DNA from: Streptomyces tuirus
GTDB lineage: Bacteria > Actinomycetota > Actinomycetes > Streptomycetales > Streptomycetaceae
Length of the DNA stretch: 64,000 nucleotides
Reading direction: 5' to 3'
NCBI RefSeq assembly: GCF_014701095.1
Contig: NZ_AP023439.1
Span: 4,700,001-4,764,000, forward strand
The position numbers and the translations under genes are program-made. Position 1 is the first letter of the stretch; the number at the start of each line of letters is the position of its first letter. Shown one piece after another: positions 32,481 through 40,093 of this stretch. Under the pieces are notes generated by a model. That model did not search any database. It was not told the DNA's origin and was given only the letters and a program-made list of their open reading frames with translations.

Positions 32481-33752
32481 ATGTCCCGACCGGAAGCGGG
32501 CCAAGGCGCCTCGATGCGCCGCGTGCTCGCGGTGATCCCCGCCCGCGGCGGCTCCAAGGGCGTCCCCGCGAAGAACCTCCTCCCCGTCGGCGGCGTCCCG
32601 CTGGTGGCACGCGCGGTCCGTGAGTGCCGGGCCGCCCGGCTGGTGACCGACGTCGTGGTCTCCACCGACGACCAGGCCATAGCGGCCGCCGCCCGTGAGG
32701 CCGGCGCCGAGGTCGTCCTGCGGCCCGCCGCCATCGCCGGCGACACCGCCACCTCCGAGGCCGCCGTCCTGCACGCCGTCGACGCGCACGAGGCCCTGCA
32801 CGGCGCGGTCGTGGACGTGGTCCTGCTCGTGCAGTGCACCAGCCCGTTCATCGTCCGCGAGGACATCGACGGGGTCGCCGGCGCGATCGTCGAGAACGGC
32901 GCCGACACGGCGGTGACGGTGGCCCCCTTCCACGGGTTCATCTGGCGCGACGCCGAGTCCGCCGAGGACGTCGTCGCGGCAGGCTCCGTCGCGGAGCACG
33001 CCGCGTCCGGCGGCGGCCACGGCGTCAACCACGACAAGTCCTTCCGGCCCCGCCGCCAGGACCGCCCGCAGGACCTGCTGGAGACCGGCGCGGCCTACGC
33101 CATGGAGGCCTCCGGCTTCCGCAAGCACCAGCACCGCTTCTTCGGCCGCACCGAGCTGGTCCGCACCGACCCCGCGCGCGTGCTGGAGATCGACGACCCG
33201 CACGACCTCGCCCGCGCCCGGGCCCTCGCGCCGCTGTTCGACGCGGCCCGGCCCGGCGCGCTCCCGACCGCCGACGACATCGACGCGGTCGTCCTCGACT
33301 TCGACGGCACCCAGACCGACGACCGGGTGCTCGTCGACTCCGACGGACGGGAGTTCGTCTCCGTGCACCGCGGGGACGGACTCGGCATCGCGGCCCTCCG
33401 CAGGAGCGGCCTGAAGATGCTGATCCTGTCCACGGAACAGAACCCTGTGGTCGCCGCCCGGGCCCGGAAGCTCAAGCTCCCGGTGCTGCACGGCATCGAC
33501 CGCAAGGACCTCGCGCTGAAGCAGTGGTGCGAGGAGCAGGGCATCGCGCCGGAGCGCGTGCTCTACGTCGGCAACGACGTCAATGACCTCCCGTGCTTCG
33601 CCCTCGTCGGCTGGCCCGTGGCGGTCGCGAGCGCCCACGACGTCGTGCGCGGCGCCGCACGCGCGGTCACCACCGTCCCCGGCGGCGACGGCGCGATCCG
33701 AGAGATCGCCAGCTGGATCCTCGGCCCCTCTCTCGATTCCCTCACCAAGTAA
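32481..33752 (+). CDS. CMP-nonulosonate synthetase fused to a KdsC-like HAD phosphatase
   Basis: A 423-residue bifunctional protein. Residues 13-245 form an N-acylneuraminate cytidylyltransferase domain (VLAVIPARGGSKGVPAKNLL for CTP binding, LLVQCTSPFI, ARVLEIDDPHDLARA). Residues 260-415 form a HAD phosphatase with all motifs: LDFDGTQTDD, ILSTEQNP, the Lys in RKDLALKQW, and YVGNDVNDLPCF. It activates a nine-carbon keto sugar with CTP; the phosphatase suggests the sugar arrives as a 9-phosphate. AAGGAG precedes ATG 32481. It is followed 13 bases later by the NeuB-type synthase. Confidence 0.88.
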   Translation: MSRPEAGQGASMRRVLAVIPARGGSKGVPAKNLLPVGGVPLVARAVRECRAARLVTDVVVSTDDQAIAAAAREAGAEVVLRPAAIAGDTATSEAAVLHAVDAHEALHGAVVDVVLLVQCTSPFIVREDIDGVAGAIVENGADTAVTVAPFHGFIWRDAESAEDVVAAGSVAEHAASGGGHGVNHDKSFRPRRQDRPQDLLETGAAYAMEASGFRKHQHRFFGRTELVRTDPARVLEIDDPHDLARARALAPLFDAARPGALPTADDIDAVVLDFDGTQTDDRVLVDSDGREFVSVHRGDGLGIAALRRSGLKMLILSTEQNPVVAARARKLKLPVLHGIDRKDLALKQWCEEQGIAPERVLYVGNDVNDLPCFALVGWPVAVASAHDVVRGAARAVTTVPGGDGAIREIASWILGPSLDSLTK

Positions 33753-33765
33753 GGACATCTCTGCC

Positions 33766-34704
33766 ATGAGCACCAACTCCCGTATCCGCCGCTTCGGTTC
33801 GCGCGAGGTCGGCCCGGGCCGTCCGGTCTACGTCTGCGGTGAGATCGGCATCAACCACAACGGCGAGCTCGAGAACGCCTTCAAGCTGATCGACGCCGCC
33901 GCCGAGGCCGGCTGCGACGCCGTCAAGTTCCAGAAGCGCACCCCGGAGATCTGCACCCCGCGCGACCAGTGGGACATCGAGCGCGACACCCCCTGGGGCC
34001 GGATGACCTACATCGACTACCGCCACCGCGTGGAGTTCGGCGAGGACGAGTACCGCGCCATCGACGACTACTGCACGTCGAAGAACATCGACTGGTTCGC
34101 CTCCCCGTGGGACACCGAGGCCGTCGCCTTCCTGGAGAAGTTCGACGTCCCCGCCCACAAGGTGGCCTCCGCCTCCCTCACGGACGACGAGCTGCTGCGC
34201 GCCCTGCGCTCCACCGGCCGCGCCGTGATCCTCTCCACCGGCATGTCGACGCCGAAGCAGATCCGCCACGCGGTCGAGGTCCTCGGCTCCGACAACATCC
34301 TGATGTGCCACGCCACGTCGACCTACCCGGCCAAGGCCGAGGAGCTCAACCTGCGCGTCATCCACACCCTCCAGCAGGAGTTCCCGAACGTCCCGATCGG
34401 CTACTCCGGCCACGAGACCGGCCTGCAGACCACCCTCGCCGCGGTCGCGCTCGGCGCCACCTTCGTCGAGCGCCACATCACCCTCGACCGCGCCATGTGG
34501 GGCTCGGACCAGGCCGCGTCCGTGGAGCCGCAGGGCCTGACGCGCCTCGTCCGCGACATCCGCACCATCGAGGCCTCCCTCGGTGACGGCGTCAAGAAGG
34601 TCTACGAGTCCGAGCTCGGCCCGATGAAGAAGCTGCGCCGCGTCAGCGGTGTGGTCGCCGAGGCGGAGATCGCCGACGCGGCGGGCGAGCCGGTAGGCGT
34701 CTGA
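33766..34704 (+). CDS. NeuB-type nonulosonic-acid (sialic acid/Kdn) synthase lacking the SAF domain
   Basis: A 312-residue TIM-barrel synthase condensing phosphoenolpyruvate with a mannose derivative. Typical motifs are VCGEIGINHNGELENAFKLID, AVKFQKRTPEICTP, FASPWDTEAVAFLE, HKVASASLTDDELL, ILSTGMST, IGYSGHETG and FVERHITLDRAMWGSDQ, the two His being metal ligands. NeuB enzymes usually carry a C-terminal SAF (antifreeze-like) domain of about 60 residues that closes the active site; here the chain stops right after the barrel (RRVSGVVAEAEIADAAGEPVGV). AAGGA lies ten bases upstream of ATG 33766. I infer Kdn or its 9-phosphate as product. Confidence 0.88.
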   Translation: MSTNSRIRRFGSREVGPGRPVYVCGEIGINHNGELENAFKLIDAAAEAGCDAVKFQKRTPEICTPRDQWDIERDTPWGRMTYIDYRHRVEFGEDEYRAIDDYCTSKNIDWFASPWDTEAVAFLEKFDVPAHKVASASLTDDELLRALRSTGRAVILSTGMSTPKQIRHAVEVLGSDNILMCHATSTYPAKAEELNLRVIHTLQQEFPNVPIGYSGHETGLQTTLAAVALGATFVERHITLDRAMWGSDQAASVEPQGLTRLVRDIRTIEASLGDGVKKVYESELGPMKKLRRVSGVVAEAEIADAAGEPVGV

Positions 34705-34750
34705 TCCCCCACCCCCACAACCCCCCTCACCTCGGGACGGTCGTACGTCG

Positions 34751-35911
34751 ATGAGCCCCCGCGCCGGGAACGCCGGCCCCCACACTCTCGCCTTCGTCGA
34801 GAGCCCGGTACAGCTGCTGAACGTGCTGGAGTGGGCGCACGCGCACGCGCCCGGCGTGGGGCTCACCCTCGTGGTGCTGTCACCCCGCGACCCGATGACG
34901 CGCGGCCAGCTGCGGCGGATGTCCGACCTGGCCCGCGACGAGGGGCACCAGGTGCGCTGGGAGGAAGCGCGCGGCGGGCCGCTGGCGCCCTTCCGGACCA
35001 TCGGCGGCCTGTCCGGCCTGCTCCACAAGGCACGCCGGGTCGTGCTGGGGGACCCCTTCTCCCGCTACGTCCAGCTGCTGCTGACCATCACCCACGCCCG
35101 TGACCTGGTCGTCGTCGACGACGGCACGGCGACGATGGAGTTCGTCGGGCAGCTGGCCCGGGGCGAACGCCTGGTGCGCTGGCACCGCAAGGGCGGCCGC
35201 CCCGGCCCGCGGGACGTGATCTTCGCGCCGGTGTCGGCGTCGGCGCGCCGCCGGCTGACCCCCGGCGAGCGCCGCCAGATCGAGATCTTCTCCTCCATGC
35301 CGATGGAGGAGACCCCGGCGGGCGTGACCGTGCGCGCCCACACCTTCGCCTGGACCCGGACGCGCTTCGGCCCGCCCCGCATCACCAAGGGCGCGGACAT
35401 GGTGGGCACGTCCCTGGTGGAGACCGGGGTCGTGGACGACGGCCGCTATCTGGAGGCCGTCCACGCCCTGGCCGCGGCCCACGGCGCCACCCGCTACTTC
35501 GCCCACCGCCGCGAGAGCACGGACAAGCTCCGCCGCCTCGCGGCCGCGACGGGCCTGGAGATCGTCCGCCCCGAACTCCCCCTCGAACTGATCGCCCGCC
35601 GCGGCCCCATCGGCCGCACGGTCCTCAGCTTCCCGTCCACGGTCGTCCACACCCTCCCGCTCGCCCTGTCCGGCACGGAGGTCCGCGTCGCCGTCTGCGA
35701 CATCGACCCCGCCTGGCTCACCGAGGACGCCTCCCCGCGGGCCCAGGGCTTCCTGGCCGGGGTCACGGGCACGGCCCGGGACGTCCAGAGGCTCTCCCCG
35801 ACGGCTCCGGCGACCGCCCCGGACCCGGTGAACCCGAGGAGCCCGACCGACCCGGCGCCCTTCACCGCCACGCCGCCTTCCGCGGGCCTGGTCGGCCCGG
35901 CGGCGTCGTGA
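34751..35911 (+). CDS. GT52-like (sialyltransferase-type) glycosyltransferase
   Basis: A 386-residue protein that I assign tentatively to family 52 glycosyltransferases (lipooligosaccharide sialyltransferases). It opens with FVESPVQLLNVLEWAHA, like the family's ESPLQ start, and has LVVVDDGTATMEFV, RYFAHRRESTDKLRRL and LSFPSTVVHTLPLAL, comparable to the donor-binding and PST motifs. The C-terminal 50 residues are Pro/Ala/Thr low complexity. It follows the synthase by 46 bases on the same strand and completes the cluster. Acceptor and linkage cannot be read from sequence. Confidence 0.55.
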   Translation: MSPRAGNAGPHTLAFVESPVQLLNVLEWAHAHAPGVGLTLVVLSPRDPMTRGQLRRMSDLARDEGHQVRWEEARGGPLAPFRTIGGLSGLLHKARRVVLGDPFSRYVQLLLTITHARDLVVVDDGTATMEFVGQLARGERLVRWHRKGGRPGPRDVIFAPVSASARRRLTPGERRQIEIFSSMPMEETPAGVTVRAHTFAWTRTRFGPPRITKGADMVGTSLVETGVVDDGRYLEAVHALAAAHGATRYFAHRRESTDKLRRLAAATGLEIVRPELPLELIARRGPIGRTVLSFPSTVVHTLPLALSGTEVRVAVCDIDPAWLTEDASPRAQGFLAGVTGTARDVQRLSPTAPATAPDPVNPRSPTDPAPFTATPPSAGLVGPAAS

Positions 35912-35921
35912 CGCGCCCCGC

Positions 35922-36602
35922 TCACACCTCCCGCGGCACCGGCCCGGGCCTGCGTGCCAGCAGGAACGCGCGCGGCAGTCTCTCCCCGGGGCCGGGCTCG
36001 CGCAGGACGCGGGCGTGGAGCTCCAGGCCGGCCTCCGCGAGATGCGCGGCGACCGTGTCCGGGGTGCGCCAGTAGTAGTCGAGCGCGATCTCCCGCCCGT
36101 AGCGCTCGGTCAGGCGCTGGTGCCCGTCCTCGTCCCCGGACTGGAAGCCGAGCAGCACGGGCGCCCCCGGCAGCAGGGCACGGCGGAACTCGGCGAAGGC
36201 GGCCGGCAGATGATCGTCCGGCACATGGATGATCGAGTAGAGCGCGACGATGCCGCCGAGCGTCTCGTCCGGCAGGTCCAGCTCGGTCATGGAACCGACG
36301 TGGAAGCGCAGGCCCGGGTGCGCCCGGCGGGCCAGGGCCACCATGCGGGGCGACGCGTCGACCCCGAACACCGGCAGCCCGGCCTCGTGCAGCCGGGCCG
36401 TCACGTACCCGGGCCCGCTGCCGACGTCCGCGACTGGCGGATTTCCCGGCAGCCCGGGCTCCCGGACCAGCTCCACGAAGGCCGTCAGCAGCGCCCGCTC
36501 CAGCGGTCTGCCGGCCAGGCTGTCGGGGTGCTCGGCGGTGTAGGCCTCGGCGATGGCGTCGTACGAGGCCTGCGTGGACTGGAGGAACTCGGGAGCGCGC
36601 AC
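35922..36602 (-). CDS. Class I SAM-dependent methyltransferase
   Basis: A 226-residue methyltransferase with a clean Rossmann core: PPVADVGSGPGYVTARLHEAG (SAM loop), VFGVDASPRMVALAR, LRFHVGSMTELDLPDETLGG and LYSIIHVPDDHLPAAFAEF. The start is taken as GTG 36602 just before the conserved FLQSTQASYDAIAEAY; longer in-frame starts add non-conserved sequence. It converges on the GT52-like gene with an 11-base gap. Substrate unknown; involvement in glycan decoration is possible only by neighbourhood. Confidence 0.8.
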   Translation of the reverse strand: MRAPEFLQSTQASYDAIAEAYTAEHPDSLAGRPLERALLTAFVELVREPGLPGNPPVADVGSGPGYVTARLHEAGLPVFGVDASPRMVALARRAHPGLRFHVGSMTELDLPDETLGGIVALYSIIHVPDDHLPAAFAEFRRALLPGAPVLLGFQSGDEDGHQRLTERYGREIALDYYWRTPDTVAAHLAEAGLELHARVLREPGPGERLPRAFLLARRPGPVPREV

Positions 36603-36900
36603 GGGGCGCAGACTAGCGGGGCGCCCGTCCGGCAGATGAACACGCCCGTGTTCGCCGCGCAGGGCGTGGTATCCGTGGAGAGGATGGATGGATACCGAAG
36701 TCGTGACGCGCATGTGGGTGACGTCACACTCCGGGGGGTGGGTGGGCCTGCCCGGCCCAAAAGGCTGGCCAGTTTACCCATCTCACTTGATAGCTATGCG
36801 TCCGGCGGTCATATTTTCTTCCCCTTTCGGGTTGAAGTTTTGTTGATCCAGGGTCGGTCGACCGCCTCGGCGCCCTACCCTTCAGAGGGTGAAGCCACTG
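36603..36900. other. Divergent intergenic region with an AT-rich core
   Basis: About 300 bases between the methyltransferase and the M20 gene. Positions 36770-36850 are notably AT-rich (CATATTTTCTTCCCC, TTGAAGTTTTGTTGATCC) and probably hold the M20 promoter. The palindrome CGGTCGACCG lies near 36856-36865. No gene is supported. Confidence 0.35.
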
Positions 36901-38133
36901 ATGTCACTGGAGTCCGAGGTCGACCTTCCCGGAGGAGCCGTACTTCCCGGTGCGCTGCCCGACGCTCTGCGGGCGGAGCTCATCGCGTTCCGGCGCGACA
37001 TGCACATGCACCCGGAGCTCGGCAACCAGGAGTTCCGCACCACCGCCGCGATCAAGGAGCGGCTGAAGCGGGCCGGCCTCAAGCCGCGCGTCCTCGCCGT
37101 GGGGACCGGACTCGTCTGTGACATCGGCGTCGAGGGCGACCAGTGGGACGGAGGCCCCAGCATGCTCGCCCTGCGGGCCGACATCGACGGCCTGCCCATC
37201 CCGGACACCAAGACGGACTGCCCCTACCGCTCCACCGTGCCCGACCGCGCGCACGCCTGCGGTCACGACGTGCACACCACCGTCGTCCTCGGCGCCGGGC
37301 TGGTCCTCGCCGAGCTGCACCGGCGGGGCGCGCTGCCCCGCCCGGTCCGGCTGATCTTCCAGCCCGCCGAGGAGGTGCTGCCCGGCGGCGCCGCCGACGT
37401 CATCAAGTGCGGGGCGCTGGAAGGCGTGGGCGCGATCATCGCCGTGCACTGCGACCCCCGGGTGGACGCGGGCAAGATCGGTCTGCGCGAGGGCCCCATC
37501 ACCTCCGCCTGCGACCGGCTGGAGATCGGCCTCGATGGCCCCGGCGGCCACACCGCCCGCCCCCACCTCACGACCGACCTGGTCACCGCCGCCGCCCGCG
37601 TCGTCACCGACGTCCCCGCGCTGGTCGGCCGGCGCTTCGACAGCCGCAGCGGACTGGCCATCACCTGGGGCCGCGTCGAGTCGGGCCACGCCCCGAACGT
37701 GATCCCCCAGCACGCCGAGCTCTCCGGCACCGTGCGCTGCCTCGACCTGGAGGCGTGGCGGCAGGCTCCCGACGTCGTCGTCGCGGCCATCGACGAGATC
37801 GCCAACCTCTACCGCGCCAAGTCGGAGATCAACTACGTGCGCGGCGTCCCGCCCGTGGTCAACGAGCCCGGCGTCACCGAACTGCTCCGCGAGGCCATGA
37901 TCGCCCGCCGCGGCGTCGACTCCGTCGAGGGCACCGAGCAGAGCCTCGGCGGCGAGGACTTCTCCTGGTACCTCGAACACGTCCCCGGCGCCATGGCCCG
38001 CCTCGGCGTCCGCACCCCCGGCGAACGCCAGATCCGCGACCTCCACCAGGGCGACTTCGACGTCGACGAATCGGCCATCACGGTAGGAGTGGAACTCTTC
38101 ACAGCAGCAGCCCTGGTAAACGGCCTCCGCTAG
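36901..38133 (+). CDS. M20-family amidohydrolase (hippurate/N-acyl-amino-acid hydrolase type)
   Basis: A 410-residue metallo-aminoacylase-like enzyme. Motifs are RRDMHMHPELGNQEF, LRADIDGLPIPD, HACGHDVHTTVVLGAG (metal ligands), QPAEEVLPGGA, HCDPRVDAGKIGLREG and GGHTARPH from the lid domain, and LGGEDFSWYLEHVPGAM. It hydrolyses an N-acylated amino acid or peptide; the natural substrate is unknown. ATG 36901 has GAGGG about ten bases upstream; GTG 36889 in frame is an alternative. It precedes the nucleoside transporter cluster but is separated from it by the repeat array. Confidence 0.87.
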   Translation: MSLESEVDLPGGAVLPGALPDALRAELIAFRRDMHMHPELGNQEFRTTAAIKERLKRAGLKPRVLAVGTGLVCDIGVEGDQWDGGPSMLALRADIDGLPIPDTKTDCPYRSTVPDRAHACGHDVHTTVVLGAGLVLAELHRRGALPRPVRLIFQPAEEVLPGGAADVIKCGALEGVGAIIAVHCDPRVDAGKIGLREGPITSACDRLEIGLDGPGGHTARPHLTTDLVTAAARVVTDVPALVGRRFDSRSGLAITWGRVESGHAPNVIPQHAELSGTVRCLDLEAWRQAPDVVVAAIDEIANLYRAKSEINYVRGVPPVVNEPGVTELLREAMIARRGVDSVEGTEQSLGGEDFSWYLEHVPGAMARLGVRTPGERQIRDLHQGDFDVDESAITVGVELFTAAALVNGLR

Positions 38134-38173
38134 CCACCAGAGCCCCTCCTCGGGGGGCGGGTCACGCCCTTCA

Positions 38174-38420
38174 GGGGCGCGGGGAACTGCGCGACAAGCC
38201 ACGACGGCGCCGCACGTGCACTTGGGGGCGCGGGGAACTGCGCGAACAGCCACGACGGCGCCGCACGTGCACTTCGGGGGGCGCGGGGAACTGCGCGAAC
38301 GACCACGACGGCGCCGCACGGATCTCAGGGGCGCGGGGAACGGCGCGATCAGCCACGACGGCGCCGCACGTGCACTTGGGGGCGCGGGGAACTGCGCGAA
38401 CGACCACGACGGCGCCGCAC
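38174..38420. repeat. Five-copy tandem array of about 51 bp with GGGGCGCGGGGAACTGCGCG core
   Basis: Copies start at 38174, 38225, 38278, 38328 and 38379 (spacing 51, 53, 50, 51). Each has the 20-base core, then a short variable part and CACGACGGCGCCGCAC. Units differ by a few bases (AACTGCG or AACGGCG, GACAAGCC or GAACGACC). The array follows the M20 stop. The same core occurs singly at 13458 and 52644, also at gene 3' ends. The remainder of the gap to 38731 holds no gene. Confidence 0.9.
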
Positions 38421-38665
38421 CAGGCAGACAACCCACGCCCCGCCCCACCCCACGTACCCCACCCGGCCCAACACCCACCCCCCACCAACGCCTCCGGTTG
38501 CGCGCACCGCACCCCCACGGCAGCCTGGTGCGCGTCACGAGGTAGGCACACGCCGTGTCCCCGACTACACCTTTCGACCCCGTTCGATCCCGTGGTTCAC
38601 AAGGGCGTAACCGGCCATCGGCACGAATGGATAACGGCCCCGCGGCGAACCGTTCCCAGGAGTGT

Positions 38666-38679
38666 CTACGCGCGTTAAT
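38666..38679. promoter_or_regulatory. CTACGCGCGT-type site upstream of the first BMP gene
   Basis: CTACGCGCGTTAAT, with core ACGCGCGT flanked by CT and TA, lies about 53 bases upstream of ATG 38732. The same 14 bases recur at 40005 before the second BMP gene, and the fully symmetric CTACGCGCGTAG occurs at 41266 and 53570. Confidence 0.6.
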
Positions 38680-38731
38680 GTGCGCCGAACCGAGCACCCA
38701 TCGCGGGGCTTTGGAGAATGGGGAACTTCAG

Positions 38732-39775
38732 ATGCGTCGGATTTCAAAACTGACCCGTGTCGCGGTGGGGGTCGCGTCGCTCGGGCTCATCGCCACGGCC
38801 TGCGGCGGCACCAGCAGTGACAGCGGCGACAGCGGCAGCAACGACAAGGGCCTCGCCATCGCGTACGACGTCGGCGGCAAGGGCGACCAGTCCTTCAACG
38901 ACGCCGCCTACGCCGGCCTGACGAAGGCCAGGGACGAGTTCGGCTACAAGACGGCCGACATCGAGCCCACCGAGGGCGAGACGGACGCCGACAAGGAGCA
39001 GCGCCTGGCGTCGCTGGCCAAGCAGGGCTACAACCCGGTCATCGGTGTCGGCTTCGCCTACGGTCCGGCGATGAAGGCCGTTGCCGCCAAGTACCCGAAG
39101 ACCACCTTCGGCATCGTGGACTCGGTCGTCGAGGGCAAGAACGTCGCCTCCCTCGTCTTCGCCGAGGAGCAGGCGTCGTACCTCGCCGGTGTCGCCGCCG
39201 CCAAGGCCACCAAGACCGACGTCGTCGGCTTCGTCGGCGGTGTCGACGTCCCGCTGATCCACAAGTTCGAGGCCGGCTACAAGCAGGGCGTGCAGGACAC
39301 CGACTCCAAGGTGAAGGTCCTGTCGCAGTACCTGACGCAGACGGCCGAGGAGGGCGGCTTCTCCAGCCCCGACAAGGGCAAGGCCGCCGCCGAGGGCCAG
39401 ATCGAGAAGAAGGCCGACGTGCTCTACGCGGCCGCCGGTCTGTCCGGCCAGGGTGTCATCGAGGCCGCGGCCAAGGCGAAGGTCTGGGCCATCGGCGTCG
39501 ACTCCGACCAGTACAAGCAGGCCGCCCTGGCCCCGTACAAGAACTACATCCTGACCTCCGCGCTCAAGGACGTCGGCGGAGCGGTCTACGCACTGGCCAA
39601 GTCGGTCAACGACGACAAGCCGCTGACCGGCGTCCAGACGTTCGACCTGAAGGTCAACGGCGTGGGCCTGTCGGAGTCCAACCCGGAGTTCGCGAAGATC
39701 GCGGGTCTCCAGGACGCCGTGAACAAGGCCAAGCAGGAGATCATCGACGGCAAGATCAAGGTCAACACCGAGTGA
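38732..39775 (+). CDS. BMP-family nucleoside-binding lipoprotein, first paralogue
   Basis: A 347-residue substrate-binding lipoprotein of the Bmp/Med/PnrA family, which delivers nucleosides to ABC importers. The lipobox LGLIATAC places the lipidated Cys at 24. Ligand-site features follow: IAYDVGGKGDQSFNDAAYAGL, NPVIGVGFAYG, VVGFVGGVDVPLIHKFEAGY, AAAGLSGQGVIEAA and AIGVDSDQYKQ. GGGGAA precedes the ATG. A strong terminator follows at 39796, so it is probably transcribed separately from the second paralogue. Confidence 0.92.
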   Translation: MRRISKLTRVAVGVASLGLIATACGGTSSDSGDSGSNDKGLAIAYDVGGKGDQSFNDAAYAGLTKARDEFGYKTADIEPTEGETDADKEQRLASLAKQGYNPVIGVGFAYGPAMKAVAAKYPKTTFGIVDSVVEGKNVASLVFAEEQASYLAGVAAAKATKTDVVGFVGGVDVPLIHKFEAGYKQGVQDTDSKVKVLSQYLTQTAEEGGFSSPDKGKAAAEGQIEKKADVLYAAAGLSGQGVIEAAAKAKVWAIGVDSDQYKQAALAPYKNYILTSALKDVGGAVYALAKSVNDDKPLTGVQTFDLKVNGVGLSESNPEFAKIAGLQDAVNKAKQEIIDGKIKVNTE

Positions 39776-39795
39776 TCCGACCGGTCTGACCAGCC

Positions 39796-39832
39796 GAAGC
39801 GGGCGGGCACCCCCTGGGTGCCCGCCCGCTTC
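39796..39832 (+). terminator. Terminator after the first BMP gene
   Basis: GAAGCGGGCGGGCACCC (39796-39812) pairs perfectly with 39816-39832 around a three-base loop, a 17-base stem 20 bases after the stop codon. Confidence 0.88.
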
Positions 39833-39837
39833 GCGCG

Positions 39838-39903
39838 TTCGGACGGATCCCCCCACCCCCTCCGGAACGGATCCCCCAACCTCCTCCGGACCGGATCACC
39901 CAG
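39838..39903. repeat. Three imperfect 24-bp tandem repeats between the BMP genes
   Basis: CGGATC occurs at 39844, 39868 and 39892, exactly 24 bases apart, each within a unit resembling CCTCCGGAACGGATCCCCCA. Its role is unknown. The rest of the 318-base gap carries the terminator before it and the promoter site at 40005. Confidence 0.6.
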
Positions 39904-40004
39904 CGCCACCCCCCGTTTGCGGTCGGCAACCCCCCGGCCAAGACCCGGTGATGGCTTGGCCACGGGCGCATAACAAGGTGGACAGAAGGGGTTTTCAGGC
40001 AGGT

Positions 40005-40018
40005 CTACGCGCGTTAAT
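40005..40018. promoter_or_regulatory. CTACGCGCGT-type site upstream of the second BMP gene
   Basis: CTACGCGCGTTAAT, identical over 14 bases to the site before the first BMP gene; similarity extends to TGCG(C/G)CGAA just downstream. It lies about 76 bases upstream of ATG 40094. Confidence 0.6.
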
Positions 40019-40093
40019 CTGCGGCGAAGCCAGCGCTGAAGCTGAACCGTCCCGGCGCTGTGCACCTCGGTTGTACGACAGGAGCACCCACAC

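Noticed and set aside
26246..36602. Glycan locus as a horizontally acquired island
   Set aside because: Base composition matches the surroundings, no integrase, tRNA or transposase is present, and the arrangement resembles the S. coelicolor chromosome.
38174..38420. CRISPR array
   Set aside because: The five units are similar along nearly their whole length and lack distinct spacers; there are no cas genes nearby.
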